DNA of 64,000 nt from Saccopteryx bilineata (Eukaryota > Chordata > Mammalia > Chiroptera > Emballonuridae): the NCBI RefSeq assembly GCF_036850765.1, contig NC_089496.1:99844267-99908266 (forward strand), written 5' to 3'. This document shows positions 36,681-46,739 of the stretch, in pieces; the stretch's first letter is position 1, and each line of letters begins with the position of its first letter. The notes under the pieces were generated by a model. It saw only the letters and a program-made list of their open reading frames with translations, did no database searches and was not told where the DNA came from. Position numbers and translations under genes: made by a program.

Positions 36681-36724
36681 AGAAACCACTGGGTGATCCT
36701 ACCCTCTCTGTGAGTGGTGATTCA

Positions 36725-36860
36725 TAAAACCTCCAAGTTGGAAGAGACTTTTCAGATCACCCCCTCATTTCACAAAAGAGGAAACTGAGGCCCAGAGAGG
36801 TGAAAGAGCAAGCTGGATGGCTACGACCGGAAGCCTGGTTCAGATAGGCAAGTCGTGAAC
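36725..36860 (-). repeat. old MIR/MARE-like fragment
   Basis: 'tcacccctcatttcacaaa'-like region followed by GAGGAAACTGAGGCCCAGAG and 'gtgaaagagcaagctggat'. Family uncertain. Confidence 0.45.
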
Positions 36861-37580
36861 CACAAGGAATTCATCTGGTGGTTTCTCCAAGTGTTACATT
36901 TTTGTAATACGTGAAGGGAAAAATAAATCCCAGTTATAGCTGGAGCATCTAATAGTCAAGTTCCAGTCCCTCAGTCTTTGAGTGGGAACTGTTTATATAT
37001 GAGATATTATCATAAGGATGGGATTTGTTTACCACCGGCCTGTTTATAATATTAGGAGATCCCAGACCTGGCTTTACATCAGGTCTAAATCTACAAGGGG
37101 TGATCAGAGGGCCTCTGACTAGCCCATACGCTCCAAAACATCTCTCCCCACCCCTGCCTTGCTACCCAAAGTTTCCAACACTCGTCCCTCCTTTGTAGTA
37201 CTGTGGTGCTGTGCGGGGTTCCTGGGGAGGAGAGGGGGTCCAAGGACAACAATTTAAATTCTAGAGGTGAATCTGGCCTTGGTTCACTGGCCTTGGAGGT
37301 CACAGTCCCGAGAGAGAGATGCTTTGTCCCTGTCCAGGAAGCCGGAGTGAAAGGAGAGCGTTGAGCCAACTGCGTTCCCTGCTCAGGCCCACAGTCACAC
37401 AGAGCGGTTTCATTGTCAAGGCTCCTCTGGCTGCCCCGAGGAGGAACCAGCTTGTTTAGGCCATTGTTATTTTGTATCTTCTATTGTTCTTAACTGAACC
37501 AAGACCTTTGCACGAGAGACCTTTTATAAAGGAAAGCAAAGTTGAGGATATGCTCCCTTTTCCCATTCTATAGTTATAGT

Positions 37581-37630
37581 GTACACATGTGGGCACATGT
37601 GCACACACGTGTGCGTGTGCACACACACAC
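37581..37630 (+). repeat. interrupted (CA)n/(GT)n microsatellite
   Basis: Alternating CA and TG units, including 'cacacgtgtgcgtgtgcaca', that form a small palindromic alternating tract. Confidence 0.85.
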
Positions 37631-37634
37631 TCCA

Positions 37635-38795
37635 GTCACCATAGTGCAAGGGTGGAGGGGATGTTTCTCTGGCTTGCGCAAACTACATGTTCTCTCTTAC
37701 CTCTGTAGCAAGGTCTGTGGCTTTTCTATCCACCTTCTTGTGGGCATTTGCAATTTATTGAGGGGTTATTTGGGGAGATAGTCAAGATTTCTATGGTGAT
37801 TTTCTTGCTAATGGACAGATTCTTTCTCCTAATGATAGGCAAGCTTCTGGAGTGCACGGAGGCCCTTTGTTCTCTGTTCTCAAGGGGACAAACTGTGATT
37901 TCTTTCCTCTGAAGAAGCTTCTTAGACAATGGGTGAAATATCCCTAACAATTAGGCCAAATAGCAATGCAAGTCCCACTAGAAATAATGCAGCCATTATT
38001 TCATGTTCTCCTTGTGGTGAGGCTTCTGCCTGCTTTACACTGGTATAAAGGGAAACTGTAGGTCTTCCATGCCCAAGAGCTCTAATCATGCTTTGCATGG
38101 AATGTTTACCATTTCTTATTTGATTCTTCCTCTCTTGATCTGTTGTTTTACAATTAAGAAGTTATGCTGCTCTTTTGACCTCACATAAAACCTCTGTAGT
38201 TCCAAACATGTCTTGTTCCTGCGTTTCCCTTATGTCTTGGGGAGCCATCTGAGAGTGAGGTTGGAAGGCTAATGTGTCGTGGCAACTCGGTACTTTTAGT
38301 GGTGTTAATGAGGGAGGGGCTTCCTACAGAGTCACCTGGTGGTCTCAGTGAGTTAGCGAAGTCACTCAGATACCCAGGACGAGGGCAGTCCTGCGGACCA
38401 TCTGGACCAGTGTCTCTTTCTACTGACAACAGGTGGGGTTGGATGAAGTTGATGGGGGATCTGGCCAGCAAGTATAGCCCCTAATGACTATTTGTGAATG
38501 GCTTAAAGGATACGCAGGAGATTTTTAAAATACGGATGACCCATTAGCAGTGAGATGTTGATTAACTTCTGCAGAAAGCAATAACATCAAAGGTATCTAA
38601 TATTTAGCCTGGTTATGCTTCAACTCTAAGTAGTTACTTCTAAGGAAATCCTTGTGATATCATCAACCAATAAAAGAATAATAGGTGAGTCCCTACTATG
38701 GGTCCAGCACTTGCCAGATGCCATTTCCGCTTCTATGGGGAGATGGGTGAAAAAAAGCAGAGGGAAATAAAAGGTACAGACTTCCAGTTATAAAA
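37635..38795. other. unique sequence without recognised genes
   Basis: No gene, RNA or clear repeat. Opposed open frames at 38181-38484 are not protein-like. Confidence 0.35.
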
Positions 38796-38799
38796 CAAA

Positions 38800-38985
38800 G
38801 TCCCAGGAATGTACAGCATCAGGAATCCAGTCAATAGTATCGTCATGACTTCACATATTGACAGATTTATCATAGTGATCACATTATAAGGTACATAAAT
38901 GTCAAATCACTGTCATACACTTGAAACTAATATAACATTTATGTCAACTATACTTTAATTAAAAATGTTTTAAAAGATGCATTTT
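38800..38985 (+). repeat. LINE-1 3' end
   Basis: The order 'atcatagtgatcacattata', 'aaatgtcaaatcactgtcat', 'acacttgaaactaatataac', then 'atgtcaactatactttaatt' plus A-rich tail is the classical 3' UTR end of mammalian L1 elements. Confidence 0.75.
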
Positions 38986-39162
38986 CTGCCCCTGGATGGC
39001 TTTTAATCCAATCTCAATAGGGAGTAATATAAAAAAAATATTTTAGATATGTTTATAAATAATAAGAATGACTCCACCAGCCAGGACCTCAATTACCAAA
39101 TGGTGGGGAGCCAGTGAAAGTAATGTCAGAGGGTAAAGCTGAGAGGCATGGGTGGGAGATTT

Positions 39163-39574
39163 TTATTTTTTTATTTCTTTTTTAGTGAGAGAGAGAGAGA
39201 GAGAGATGGAGAGAGGGAATGGCAGACAGACAGGAAGGGAGTGAGATGAGAAGCATCAACTCATAGTTGCAGCATGTAGTTGTTCATTGATTGCTTTCTC
39301 ACATATGCCTCGACCAGGGGGCTGCAGCAGAGCCAGTGACCCCTTGTTCAAGTCAGCAACCTTAGGCTCAAGCCAGCGACCTTGGGCTTAAGCCAGTGAC
39401 CTTTGGGCTCAAGCCAGCGACCGTGGGATTATGTCTATGATCCCACACTCAAGGCAGTGAACCTGTGCTCAAGCTGGATGAGGCTGTGCTCAAGCCAGAG
39501 ACTTTGGGGTTTCAAACCTGGATCTTCAGTGTCCCAGGTCAATGCTCTATTCATTGCGCCATCATCTGGGTGGG
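39163..39574 (-). mobile_element. tRNA-derived SINE (bat type, CAATCAATGAAC family), reverse, expanded
   Basis: Read in reverse it starts at the tRNA-like head near 39574 ('gcgccatcatctgggtgg' on the plus strand) and ends in a CT-rich then A-rich tail near 39163 (seen as GA then T-runs). The plus strand shows the diagnostic 'gttgttcattgattgctttc' word. Compared with the copies at 44282 and 52156 it is longer and more diverged. It carries about four tandem units of 'ggctcaagccagcgacctt' at 39347-39426. No clear flanking duplication. Confidence 0.85.
39347..39426 (-). repeat. ~20-bp tandem repeat inside the SINE
   Basis: Four imperfect units near 39347, 39365, 39385 and 39406, each containing a variant of CAAGCCAGCGACC. 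The other two copies of this SINE have one clear unit plus related words, so it expanded here. Confidence 0.75.
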
Positions 39575-39652
39575 CTGTTGAGAGCTTTTTAGAGGTAGTA
39601 GATCTGATTCCAGATTGTATATGTAGACTCCAAATGAGTAACACAGATGAGA

Positions 39653-39734
39653 ATATAATAGTATGATATGATATGATATAGTAATAGTAATAATATAATA
39701 TAATATAATAAATATAGTATAGTATAATATATAT
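39653..39734 (+). repeat. AT-rich (TATGA)n/(TAATA)n tract
   Basis: Low-complexity tract of TATGA, AATAG and TATAA units. It forms the left part of the 216-bp segment that recurs perfectly at 41291-41506. Confidence 0.95.
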
Positions 39735-39960
39735 GTGGCAGTGCTACAAACCAGGGATTAAACCCCAGCTTCTCCACGCATTAGCTGTACAAGAAACCTT
39801 GACCAAATTACTTAACTTTTCCTTTGAGCCCCAGATTCCTCATATAAAAAACAAGGGTAATAAAAACAACAGAAGTTACATCCTAGGATTTTGTGAGGAT
39901 TAAATGAGATAATACACACTAGTGCTTGACTTATAATAATGATATTTTAGCTCTTATTAT
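39735..39960 (+). repeat. MIR SINE (source of duplicated segment)
   Basis: Plus-strand MIR: 'aaccagggattaaaccccag', 'ttgaccaaattacttaactt', 'gattcctcatataaaaaaca', 'gtgaggattaaatgagataa', 'cacactagtgcttgac'. The MIR continues past 39868, where the duplicated copy at 41.5 kb stops. That shows this locus is the donor. Confidence 0.85.
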
Positions 39961-40009
39961 GTAACAAGGATAGTAATAACAAGCCTGAGGCTAAAAGGTT
40001 GTAGCAAAT

Positions 40010-40109
40010 ACATATTCACTTATTCATCGAGTACATACTTTGAGCCAGGCCTTGGGGATACTATGATAAGTAAAAATGGATGAAGTCTCTGTCCTCAATG
40101 GGCTTAGAG
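40010..40109 (+). repeat. L2-like old repeat, left part
   Basis: 'ttattcatcgagtacatact', 'tgagccaggccttggggata' and 'gatgaagtctctgtcctcaa' match the common 'tatttattgagtgcc' type repeat. It is interrupted by the hAT at 40110 and resumes at 40441 with 'catgaggggatagacacaca'. Confidence 0.5.
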
Positions 40110-40432
40110 CAGGAGTCGGGAACCTATGGCTCGCAAGCCAGATGTGGCTCTTTTGATGGCTGCATCTGGCTCACAGACAAATCTTTAATAAAAAACAATA
40201 ATAACGTTAAAAATATAAAACATTCTCATGTATTACAATCCATTCATTTCCTACCGCTCATGTTCATGGTTGCAAGTGGTTGAAGCCAAACACAGCTGTC
40301 CTCTGGGACAAAACCAAATTTTTATTGGATAATGCGTAATGTACACGGGCCCGTTGTATGGCTCTCGTGGAATTACATTTTAAAATATGTGGCATTCATG
40401 GCTCTCTCAGCCAAAATGTTTCCTGACCCCTG
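40110..40432 (-). mobile_element. nonautonomous hAT element (TTGGCAACC family), copy 2
   Basis: A 323-bp element, reverse relative to the copy at 24195, running from CAGGAGTCGGGAACC to 'tcctgacccctg'. A perfect 8-bp duplication, gcttagag, flanks it at 40102-40109 and 40433-40440 and fits nnnTAnnn. It splits an older L2-like repeat, so it is younger than that repeat. Confidence 0.95.
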
Positions 40433-40440
40433 GCTTAGAG

Positions 40441-41210
40441 CATGAGGGGATAGACACACACCAATCAACAATGATGCTAATGATCCCATGAGCATCAATG
40501 AAGCAAAATACTTTAAAGGAAAGTACCAAACCTTGTGAGAGCTGACGCAAGGGAACCTGACCCAAAGTGGGGTCCAGGAAGGCTTCCTGGGAGGTGGACG
40601 ATTGAGCTGAAGTTTGAGGAATGGGGAGGAGTTTGTGAGGGAAGAGGAGAGGGGAGAGCAAGTTGCTAAAACAGAGGGACAGGCACAAAGGCAGGGCACA
40701 GTCCAGGGTGAGAGTGTGGCTGGAGGCGGGTTATACCTGGAGGTGTGGGCGACAGTGTCCATGGCATGGTCAAGGCAAGGGAATCAGAAAAAAGGTAAAG
40801 CTAGAGATGGGGGTGGCAGGAGGGAGATATCCGGACCATGGTGACCCTGGAAACCACGTTAGGGATGTTGACCTCAGTCTTTCATTAGGGAATCAATGAG
40901 ACATCTGACTTAAGTTTCAAGAAAATCATCTAGAGGCATCCCTCAAAGTTTGTCCCGCCTCCTGCCTGCATATCACCTGAACCACTTACCTGGAGCCAAA
41001 TCACACTGAATTACATGGAAGCTGCTTCTCTTGCTTCTGTCTGATCCACCAGAGGCATACGCTGTCCAAGGGCCAGAGGCATGTGCTTCGGGTGTGACCC
41101 ACAGTGACTCACCGAGTCTTGAAAACCGTAGGTCCTTCAACTGAGCAGATTTGGGCTAATCCAAATATGAGGCAATATCTCCCATTCCAAAGAGAAAGCC
41201 AACTGGAATG
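40441..41210. other. old repeat continuation and unique sequence
   Basis: About 40441-40640 continues the old repeat split by the hAT ('ggaaggcttcctgggaggtg', 'gattgagctgaagtttgagg'). The remainder has no gene or recognised element. Confidence 0.4.
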
Positions 41211-41218
41211 TCTAGCGC

Positions 41219-41624
41219 CAGGCGTCCCCAAACTATGGCCCACTGGCTGCATGCGGCCCCCTGAGGCCATTTATCCGGCCCCCACTGCACATATAATAGT
41301 ATGATATGATATGATATAGTAATAGTAATAATATAATATAATATAATAAATATAGTATAGTATAATATATATGTGGCAGTGCTACAAACCAGGGATTAAA
41401 CCCCAGCTTCTCCACGCATTAGCTGTACAAGAAACCTTGACCAAATTACTTAACTTTTCCTTTGAGCCCCAGATTCCTCATATAAAAAACAAGGGTAATA
41501 AAAACACAATGAAAGGGGCACCTCTTTCATTGGTGGTCAGTGAGAGGAGCACTGTATGTGGCAGCCCTCCAACGGTCTGAGGGACAGTGAACCGGCCCCC
41601 TGTGTAAAAAGTTTGGGGACCCTG
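41219..41624 (-). mobile_element. nonautonomous hAT element (GGGGTCCCCAAACT family), copy 3, interrupted
   Basis: Reverse copy of a shorter subfamily. It has 72 bp of one end (41219-41290, beginning caggcgtccccaaact) and 118 bp of the other (41507-41624, ending with 'gtttggggaccctg'). Between them sits a 216-bp block foreign to the family, identical to 39653-39868. About five or six bases of the hAT at the junction ('ttctgg' in other copies) are missing or replaced. Flanking duplication is unclear; one base of the right terminus is missing. Confidence 0.88.
41291..41506 (+). repeat. 216-bp perfect direct copy of 39653-39868
   Basis: Base-by-base comparison at an offset of 1638 shows no difference across 216 bp, including the AT-rich tract and the left half of the MIR. 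It is placed inside a young hAT element, has no target duplication or poly(A), and is in the same orientation as the source. The immediate bases outside differ at both edges (39652 a vs 41290 c; 39869 a vs 41507 c). This looks like a templated insertion from nearby DNA. Confidence 0.95.
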
Positions 41625-41639
41625 GTAGCCTTTGTGAAA

Positions 41640-42662
41640 GAGCCAGGTGTTTACTTCCATACTTAAGGGATCTACTTATTTGCATATATTGCCTATTAAA
41701 TAACATAGTCTAAACATTTAGAAATATCATTTCCCCCAATCGTTTTTTTTTAAAGTTTAGATCATGAAATAATTGTCTCTAGACTCTTCCTGCGCACCTT
41801 TATCACTTGCCTCTGTCACTGACGTCATTTTTGAGTCATCAGCGTTCCCTTGCACATTGCCCCCACTTCTAACTTGTTCAAGACACAGCACTTTGAATTC
41901 AGGTAAGATACCGTCACTGAAAATTTTATTCTGAGCCCCAAGAGGTTTTTTTCAATTGTCCTTTACGTGGATATTTATGATCTCAACAAGATCACCACTC
42001 ATAATATGCTTTTTTTTTTTTAAAGTGAGCTTTAAAAAACTTGCTTAAAATACCTTCAACATTTTTAATGATGAGGTCATCTTTTCAAAAATAACAACCA
42101 AATCTGTGTTAAATATTTTTACCTCTCTTTTTCCACTTGATGTTATGAGATGACATCTATAAGCCTCTGGTTTCTTCTCCCAGCTATTATTGACTGAGGT
42201 CATTTCAGGCTAACGTCTTCTCTCAAATACTTCCTTAATGTTCAAAATAATTGAGAAAGTATTAGGAATGGGGAACTTTGCAGGGCTTCTATTCTATGGA
42301 GCACTTTTGGGGGACCGCTTTTACAGTAATTGAGAAGATAATCAAAACTACTCCTCCCACCAAAAACAGACATGCATTCACATGCAAAATTTTGCAATCA
42401 GTCTTTGTGAATCTGCACTACAGAATTCACAATATTCTTGCATCTTTCTGCTGTAGTCCAGTTAATAGGATTCTGCTTTCTCTGAAGTCTTTCAGAGTAT
42501 ATTGACAATGCCATACAAGATACTCTTCAATTCTAACCTATTTCACATTGCTCGTGAATAGTTATCTGATAGTTTATGTGTGTCGGTTTCCACAACAAGA
42601 CCACAAAGCCCTTGGAGACAGGGATTGCATTCAATGCTTCTTCATCATTCTTTGTGGTCATG
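41640..42662. other. unique AT-rich sequence
   Basis: No gene, RNA or recognised element. T-runs at about 41745 and 42010. Confidence 0.35.
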
Positions 42663-42670
42663 GGGTAAAG

Positions 42671-42965
42671 CAGTGGTCCCCAACCTTTTTTGGGCCACGG
42701 ATTAGTTTAATGTCAGAAAATATTTTCAGGGACCGGCCTTTAGGGTGGGATGGATAAATGTATCATGTGACTGAGACAAGCGTCAAGAGTGAGTCTTAGA
42801 CGGAAGTAACAGGAAATCTGATCATTTTTTAAAAATAAAACATCATTCAGACTTAAATATAAATAAAACAGAAATAATGTAAGTTATTTATTCTTTCTCT
42901 GAGGACTGGTACCAAATGGCCCGCGGACCGGTACCAGTTTGCGGCCTGGGGGTTGGGGACCACTG
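42671..42965 (+). mobile_element. nonautonomous hAT element (CAGTGGTCCCCAACC ends)
   Basis: A 295-bp element with perfect 15-bp terminal inverted repeats, CAGTGGTCCCCAACC and its complement. A perfect 8-bp duplication, gggtaaag, flanks it at 42663-42670 and 42966-42973 and fits nnnTAnnn. The interior has an AT-rich centre and no coding capacity. Confidence 0.95.
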
Positions 42966-43144
42966 GGGTAAAGTACTCTTCTGTGGTCCTAGGTCAGGTG
43001 GGCTGTCTTAGGCTGACCTGGGGAAGATATCTGGGTCTCGCCTCTAAAAGTACATGGGAATATGTGTTCCCCCAGTTGCTGCTGTTTCAGCCAGTTTAGC
43101 GAATCATTTTTGGTACAAGAAGTAATCACAAAACACCTCCCGGT

Positions 43145-43330
43145 TGTAATTGAGAGAAGACAATAGCATATTCTGAGGGCCGACTAGACACCAGGTTCCA
43201 TGCCAGGGGCTTTCCACGCGTGTGTTCCTAAAAGCCTGACAATCCACGAAAGCAGATAGCATCACCCCACACGTGGCCCAGGAGGACACTGAGGTGCGGA
43301 GAGGTTGAGTAACTGGAAATAACAGACTGA
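43145..43330 (-). repeat. MIR-family fragment, reverse
   Basis: 'accaggttccatgccagggg', 'gtgttcctaaaagcctgaca', 'cactgaggtgcggagaggtt', 'gagtaactggaaataacag'. Diverged. Confidence 0.6.
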
Positions 43331-43334
43331 ATAC

Positions 43335-44278
43335 AGAGTTCTGTCTCGCTGACTCCGGAGCCCGGGCCCTCCCAGCCACCCCACGCTGCCTGGATGGGGG
43401 TGGATGATGACATCAATGGGTTGCTTCTCAATAACTCTCCCATCGGTGGGGCCATTGTCTTGTGCCGTCGGTGCACCCTATGGCTCCAAATCCTTCGCAC
43501 ACTTTTGGTCATTGGAGTTTCCCATCTCTGATGAAAGTTTTGCCGAGCAGCTGGGCTTAAGGTAGGGTGTGAGAAGAAAAAAGTGAGGGCGCCCGGAGGA
43601 AGAAGGCTCATGGTCACATGCTCAGCACCGCTGAGAGGTGAGCCGAGAGGACCACCCTCCAAATCCCTCTGCAGGGGTCATTTCCCTGTTCGCTGTTTTG
43701 GTTGCTCTTAACTGACAATCAACAACCAAGGGCTTTGGAGCCAGTGCTTAGAGCTGGCTTGGAACAGTCAGTCATTTTAAACACTTCATCCTAAGTTTCT
43801 CAGGGTCCCTAGAAACATATCCTCATACCATAAAAAGATATGTAGTGCTGAACCCCTAATCCCACCCCTGCCCTCCATGTCATGGATGAATGCACGACCT
43901 GCAGCCACGAAGGTTGGAATGATTTTGCCATGTGGAACTGGTTCTGGCTCCGGGCATGGTGGGGACCTGCTTCCAACCCAGCAGACGCAGATTAGCTTCC
44001 GGCTGGCATCGCCTCCACTGTGCATGGGAAGGAAGCAAGGAGGTCGATCAATCATCAGTCTCAAGTCAACCCCTTTTTCATCTGAACATCAGTCTCAGAC
44101 AACTTGAACAAGCTTTTAGGAAAAAAGATTGCCTCTCCCTTTCCAAAGTGATTCTGATGAATACTGATGTTTTTATGATTATTAATAAAATCTCTGAGAC
44201 AGAATTTTATGGGCACACAGAGACTCTAAGAAAGTTATCTTTTGTCTTGGAAAATTGTATACGTGAAGGCTGATGGAG
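43335..44278. other. unique sequence without recognised genes
   Basis: No gene supported. Opposed frames at 43228-43662 and 43786-44273 have no recognisable domain. Confidence 0.35.
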
Positions 44279-44281
44279 GAA

Positions 44282-44617
44282 TTTTTTTTTTCAGAGACAG
44301 AGAGAGAGTTAGAGAGAGAGGGATAGACAGGGACAGACAGACAGGAACAGAGAGATGAGAAGCATCAATCATTAGTTTTTCATTGCGCATTGCGACACCT
44401 TAGTTGTTCATTGATTGCTTTCTCATATGTGCCTCGACCATGGGGCTGCAGCAGACTGAGTAACCCCTTGCTCGAGCCAGCGACCTTGAGTCCAAGCTGG
44501 TGAGCTTTTGCTCAAACCAGATGAGCCCGTGCTCAAGCTGGCGACCTCGGGGTCTCGAACCTGGGTCCTCGGCATCCCAGTCCAATGCTTTATCCACTGT
44601 GCCACTGCCTGGTCAGG
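44282..44617 (-). mobile_element. tRNA-derived SINE (CAATCAATGAAC family), reverse, full length
   Basis: On the plus strand it runs from a T-run (A tail) through a 'gacagagagagagttagag' region and 'gttgttcattgattgctttc' to 'gtgccactgcctggtcagg', the complemented tRNA-like head. The head's polymerase III B box is visible complemented as 'ggtctcgaacctgggtcc'. An AT-rich possible duplication ('gaatttttt' / 'gaaattttt') flanks it. Confidence 0.9.
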
Positions 44618-44624
44618 TGAAATT

Positions 44625-45995
44625 TTTAATAAGAATGTTCAAGTGAGAAGGCAGGGTGCAAAAGACAAAATTTTCAGAATCGGCTGGGGCTCCTTTTAAC
44701 ATCGAGGTGGCTTCCTGCAAAGCCCTCCGTCGTAGGCTATGTCGCCTCAAGAGAGTGCACCCCCGGAAGCGTCACGCCTGGAGTGATGGTTCCAGTTTAG
44801 GTGAGCGGCCGCAGTCTCTGGGAAAATGCAGTGTTAACTATTCTTGGGCTTGTTCTGTAATCATCTGCCTTGCTTTTTCTCTGCTCCTCCCTTCCCTCTC
44901 CACTTCAATTCTATCAACATTCTTTTCGGATTCTCATGGATCTGTTCACAGAAACTGTGTAAAATCAAAGTGACTTAAAAAGAAACCCCCATTCCCTTTT
45001 AACTCCCAATGAGAATGAGTTTAAAAAAATGAGCCAAACACGAGGAGCAAGATGAGTTAAACATCATGCACCCTGGGCAAGCAGGAAGGGCAGAGCACCC
45101 GACATCTGGTTAGGAGTCAGCTTCATAATTCATGCAGATATTGTGAAGAAAATTCCTCAGCGAAGCCTGGAAAAATTTAGCTTTGCTCAATGCAAGGAAC
45201 AAACTGGCACTGTTTCCACACACAGTCCTTGCTCTTGCAATTGAGGGTCCCTAGAAGTAGTGCTGAGTCCTACCGGCAAATCTCCACCTCTCAGCCTTGG
45301 GACGCCTATTGAATTCTGTGCAGTAGACGAGAATCCTGGAAAAGTTGGTCATTGCAAGCACATAATGACAGGTTGGTTAATTAATGGTGTACATTCAAAA
45401 AGTGAGAGTAGGACAAACAAGGCAGCTAATTCTGATAATGAACAGATTCAGAGGGACCTGGTGACAGTGTCCTTTGCATAGTTCCACTACTGCCCATGTT
45501 TTTGTTTGGATTCTGTGTTAATTTTAGAAACTGTAAAACACAACATGCCAAATTGGTTGATTGAAATGGTGCTACTTTCCAGAGACTAACAATCTGTTCT
45601 CTTGTGGGAGGTGAGAGGTTGCACAATGCGTGTTTACTCAGTGGTGGCCAAGAGTCTCAGAATTGAGACAGTCCTCCAGGTAATTCAGTGCTTCGGTTAC
45701 CTGGATGCTTTGAGTATTTTGATTCTGCTTTGTGTCTGCGTGTGTACTCCTTCAGTCATGCATCTACACTTCTACTCATTGTGTAGCTGTTTTGATTCTC
45801 TTTGCCAGTGTACACCCGGACTATATTTTGATCTGAACTATTGCCTTTCTAGACAAAGTGCTATAGTGTATTCTCCCTGAAGACGTGTCAGGGAAGTTGG
45901 TCATTTCAAATAATCTACAACTCTATTCCTGAAGGGAAATTGCATTTTTATATAGTCCTTTAAAACCCAACAATTCAGTTTGTGTGTTTTGAAAT
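44625..45995. other. unique sequence without recognised genes
   Basis: No gene, RNA or recognised element. Confidence 0.35.
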
Positions 45996-45999
45996 GAAT

Positions 46000-46141
46000 G
46001 GAAGGAAGGAAGGAAGGAAGGAAGGAAGGAAGGGAGGGAGGGAGGGAGGGAGGGAGGGAGGAAGGAAGGAAGGAAGGAAGGAAGGGAAGAGAGGGAGGAA
46101 AGAAGGAAAGAAAGAAGAGAGGAAGAGAGGGAGGGAGGGAG
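46000..46141 (+). repeat. (GGAA)n/(GGGA)n compound microsatellite
   Basis: About 140 bp of purines: GGAA units, then GGGA units, then GGAA again, then an irregular GAAAGAAGAGAGG tail. Long purine-pyrimidine mirror symmetry suggests possible triplex (H-DNA) formation. Gly/Arg/Glu/Lys frames here are spurious. Confidence 0.96.
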
Positions 46142-46645
46142 AGTGCTTAGTTTGTGAATTTAAATTGAGACAAACTCTGAAGAAACACCACTTCATTAAA
46201 TAAATAAATACTGACTTTTAAATTATATTGTTGAATTTTGAATCATATGATAAAGCAGTATTTAACAGCGCTATAAACAATAAAGATAAACAGTTTCACT
46301 CTCCTGGGACTTCTATTTAAAAGTGGGAAAGACGATTTTAACAGAGCATCATATAACAGCAAATATGGTAGCCAGCTCAGTGTAAAATTATAAACATTAA
46401 AGTTTGAATCACACTTTATGAAAGTTGTCGCTAAGCTTAGTTGTATGTGTCAGTTTTTGTCATCAGTCTCACGAAAAGAAATCATTGACTAGTAAAAGAC
46501 TCAACGCTGAACATTATTTAATGGGAATTGAAACAACCTCTGTTTTCAGAGGAGCTTCTGCTTGAGAGAAAGGTCCCCTCAGAATGTCAGGGAGATACTT
46601 CAGATAAACATTCAGAATTACCTCCTGGCTATGCAAGCAAGTCAG

Positions 46646-46738
46646 GAAGAAAAAAAAAAAAAAAGAAAAGAAAAGAAAAAAAAAGAAGAAAAGAAAGAAA
46701 GAAAAAAGTAAGAAAAAGAAAAAAAAAAGATTAAAAAA
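46646..46738 (+). repeat. A-rich (AAAAG)n tract
   Basis: Poly-A followed by AAAAG and AAAGA units over about 90 bp. It could be an expanded retroposon tail, but no SINE or LINE body is recognisable upstream. Confidence 0.9.
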
Positions 46739-46739
46739 A

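Noticed and set aside
41219..41632. Clear 8-bp target duplication for hAT copy 3
   Set aside because: Flanks tctagcgc and gtagcctt share only a TAGC core; the right terminus has lost a base, so no duplication can be claimed.
46646..46738. Poly(A) tail of a retroposed gene copy
   Set aside because: No SINE, LINE or gene-like body precedes the A-rich tract, so I call it only a low-complexity tract.
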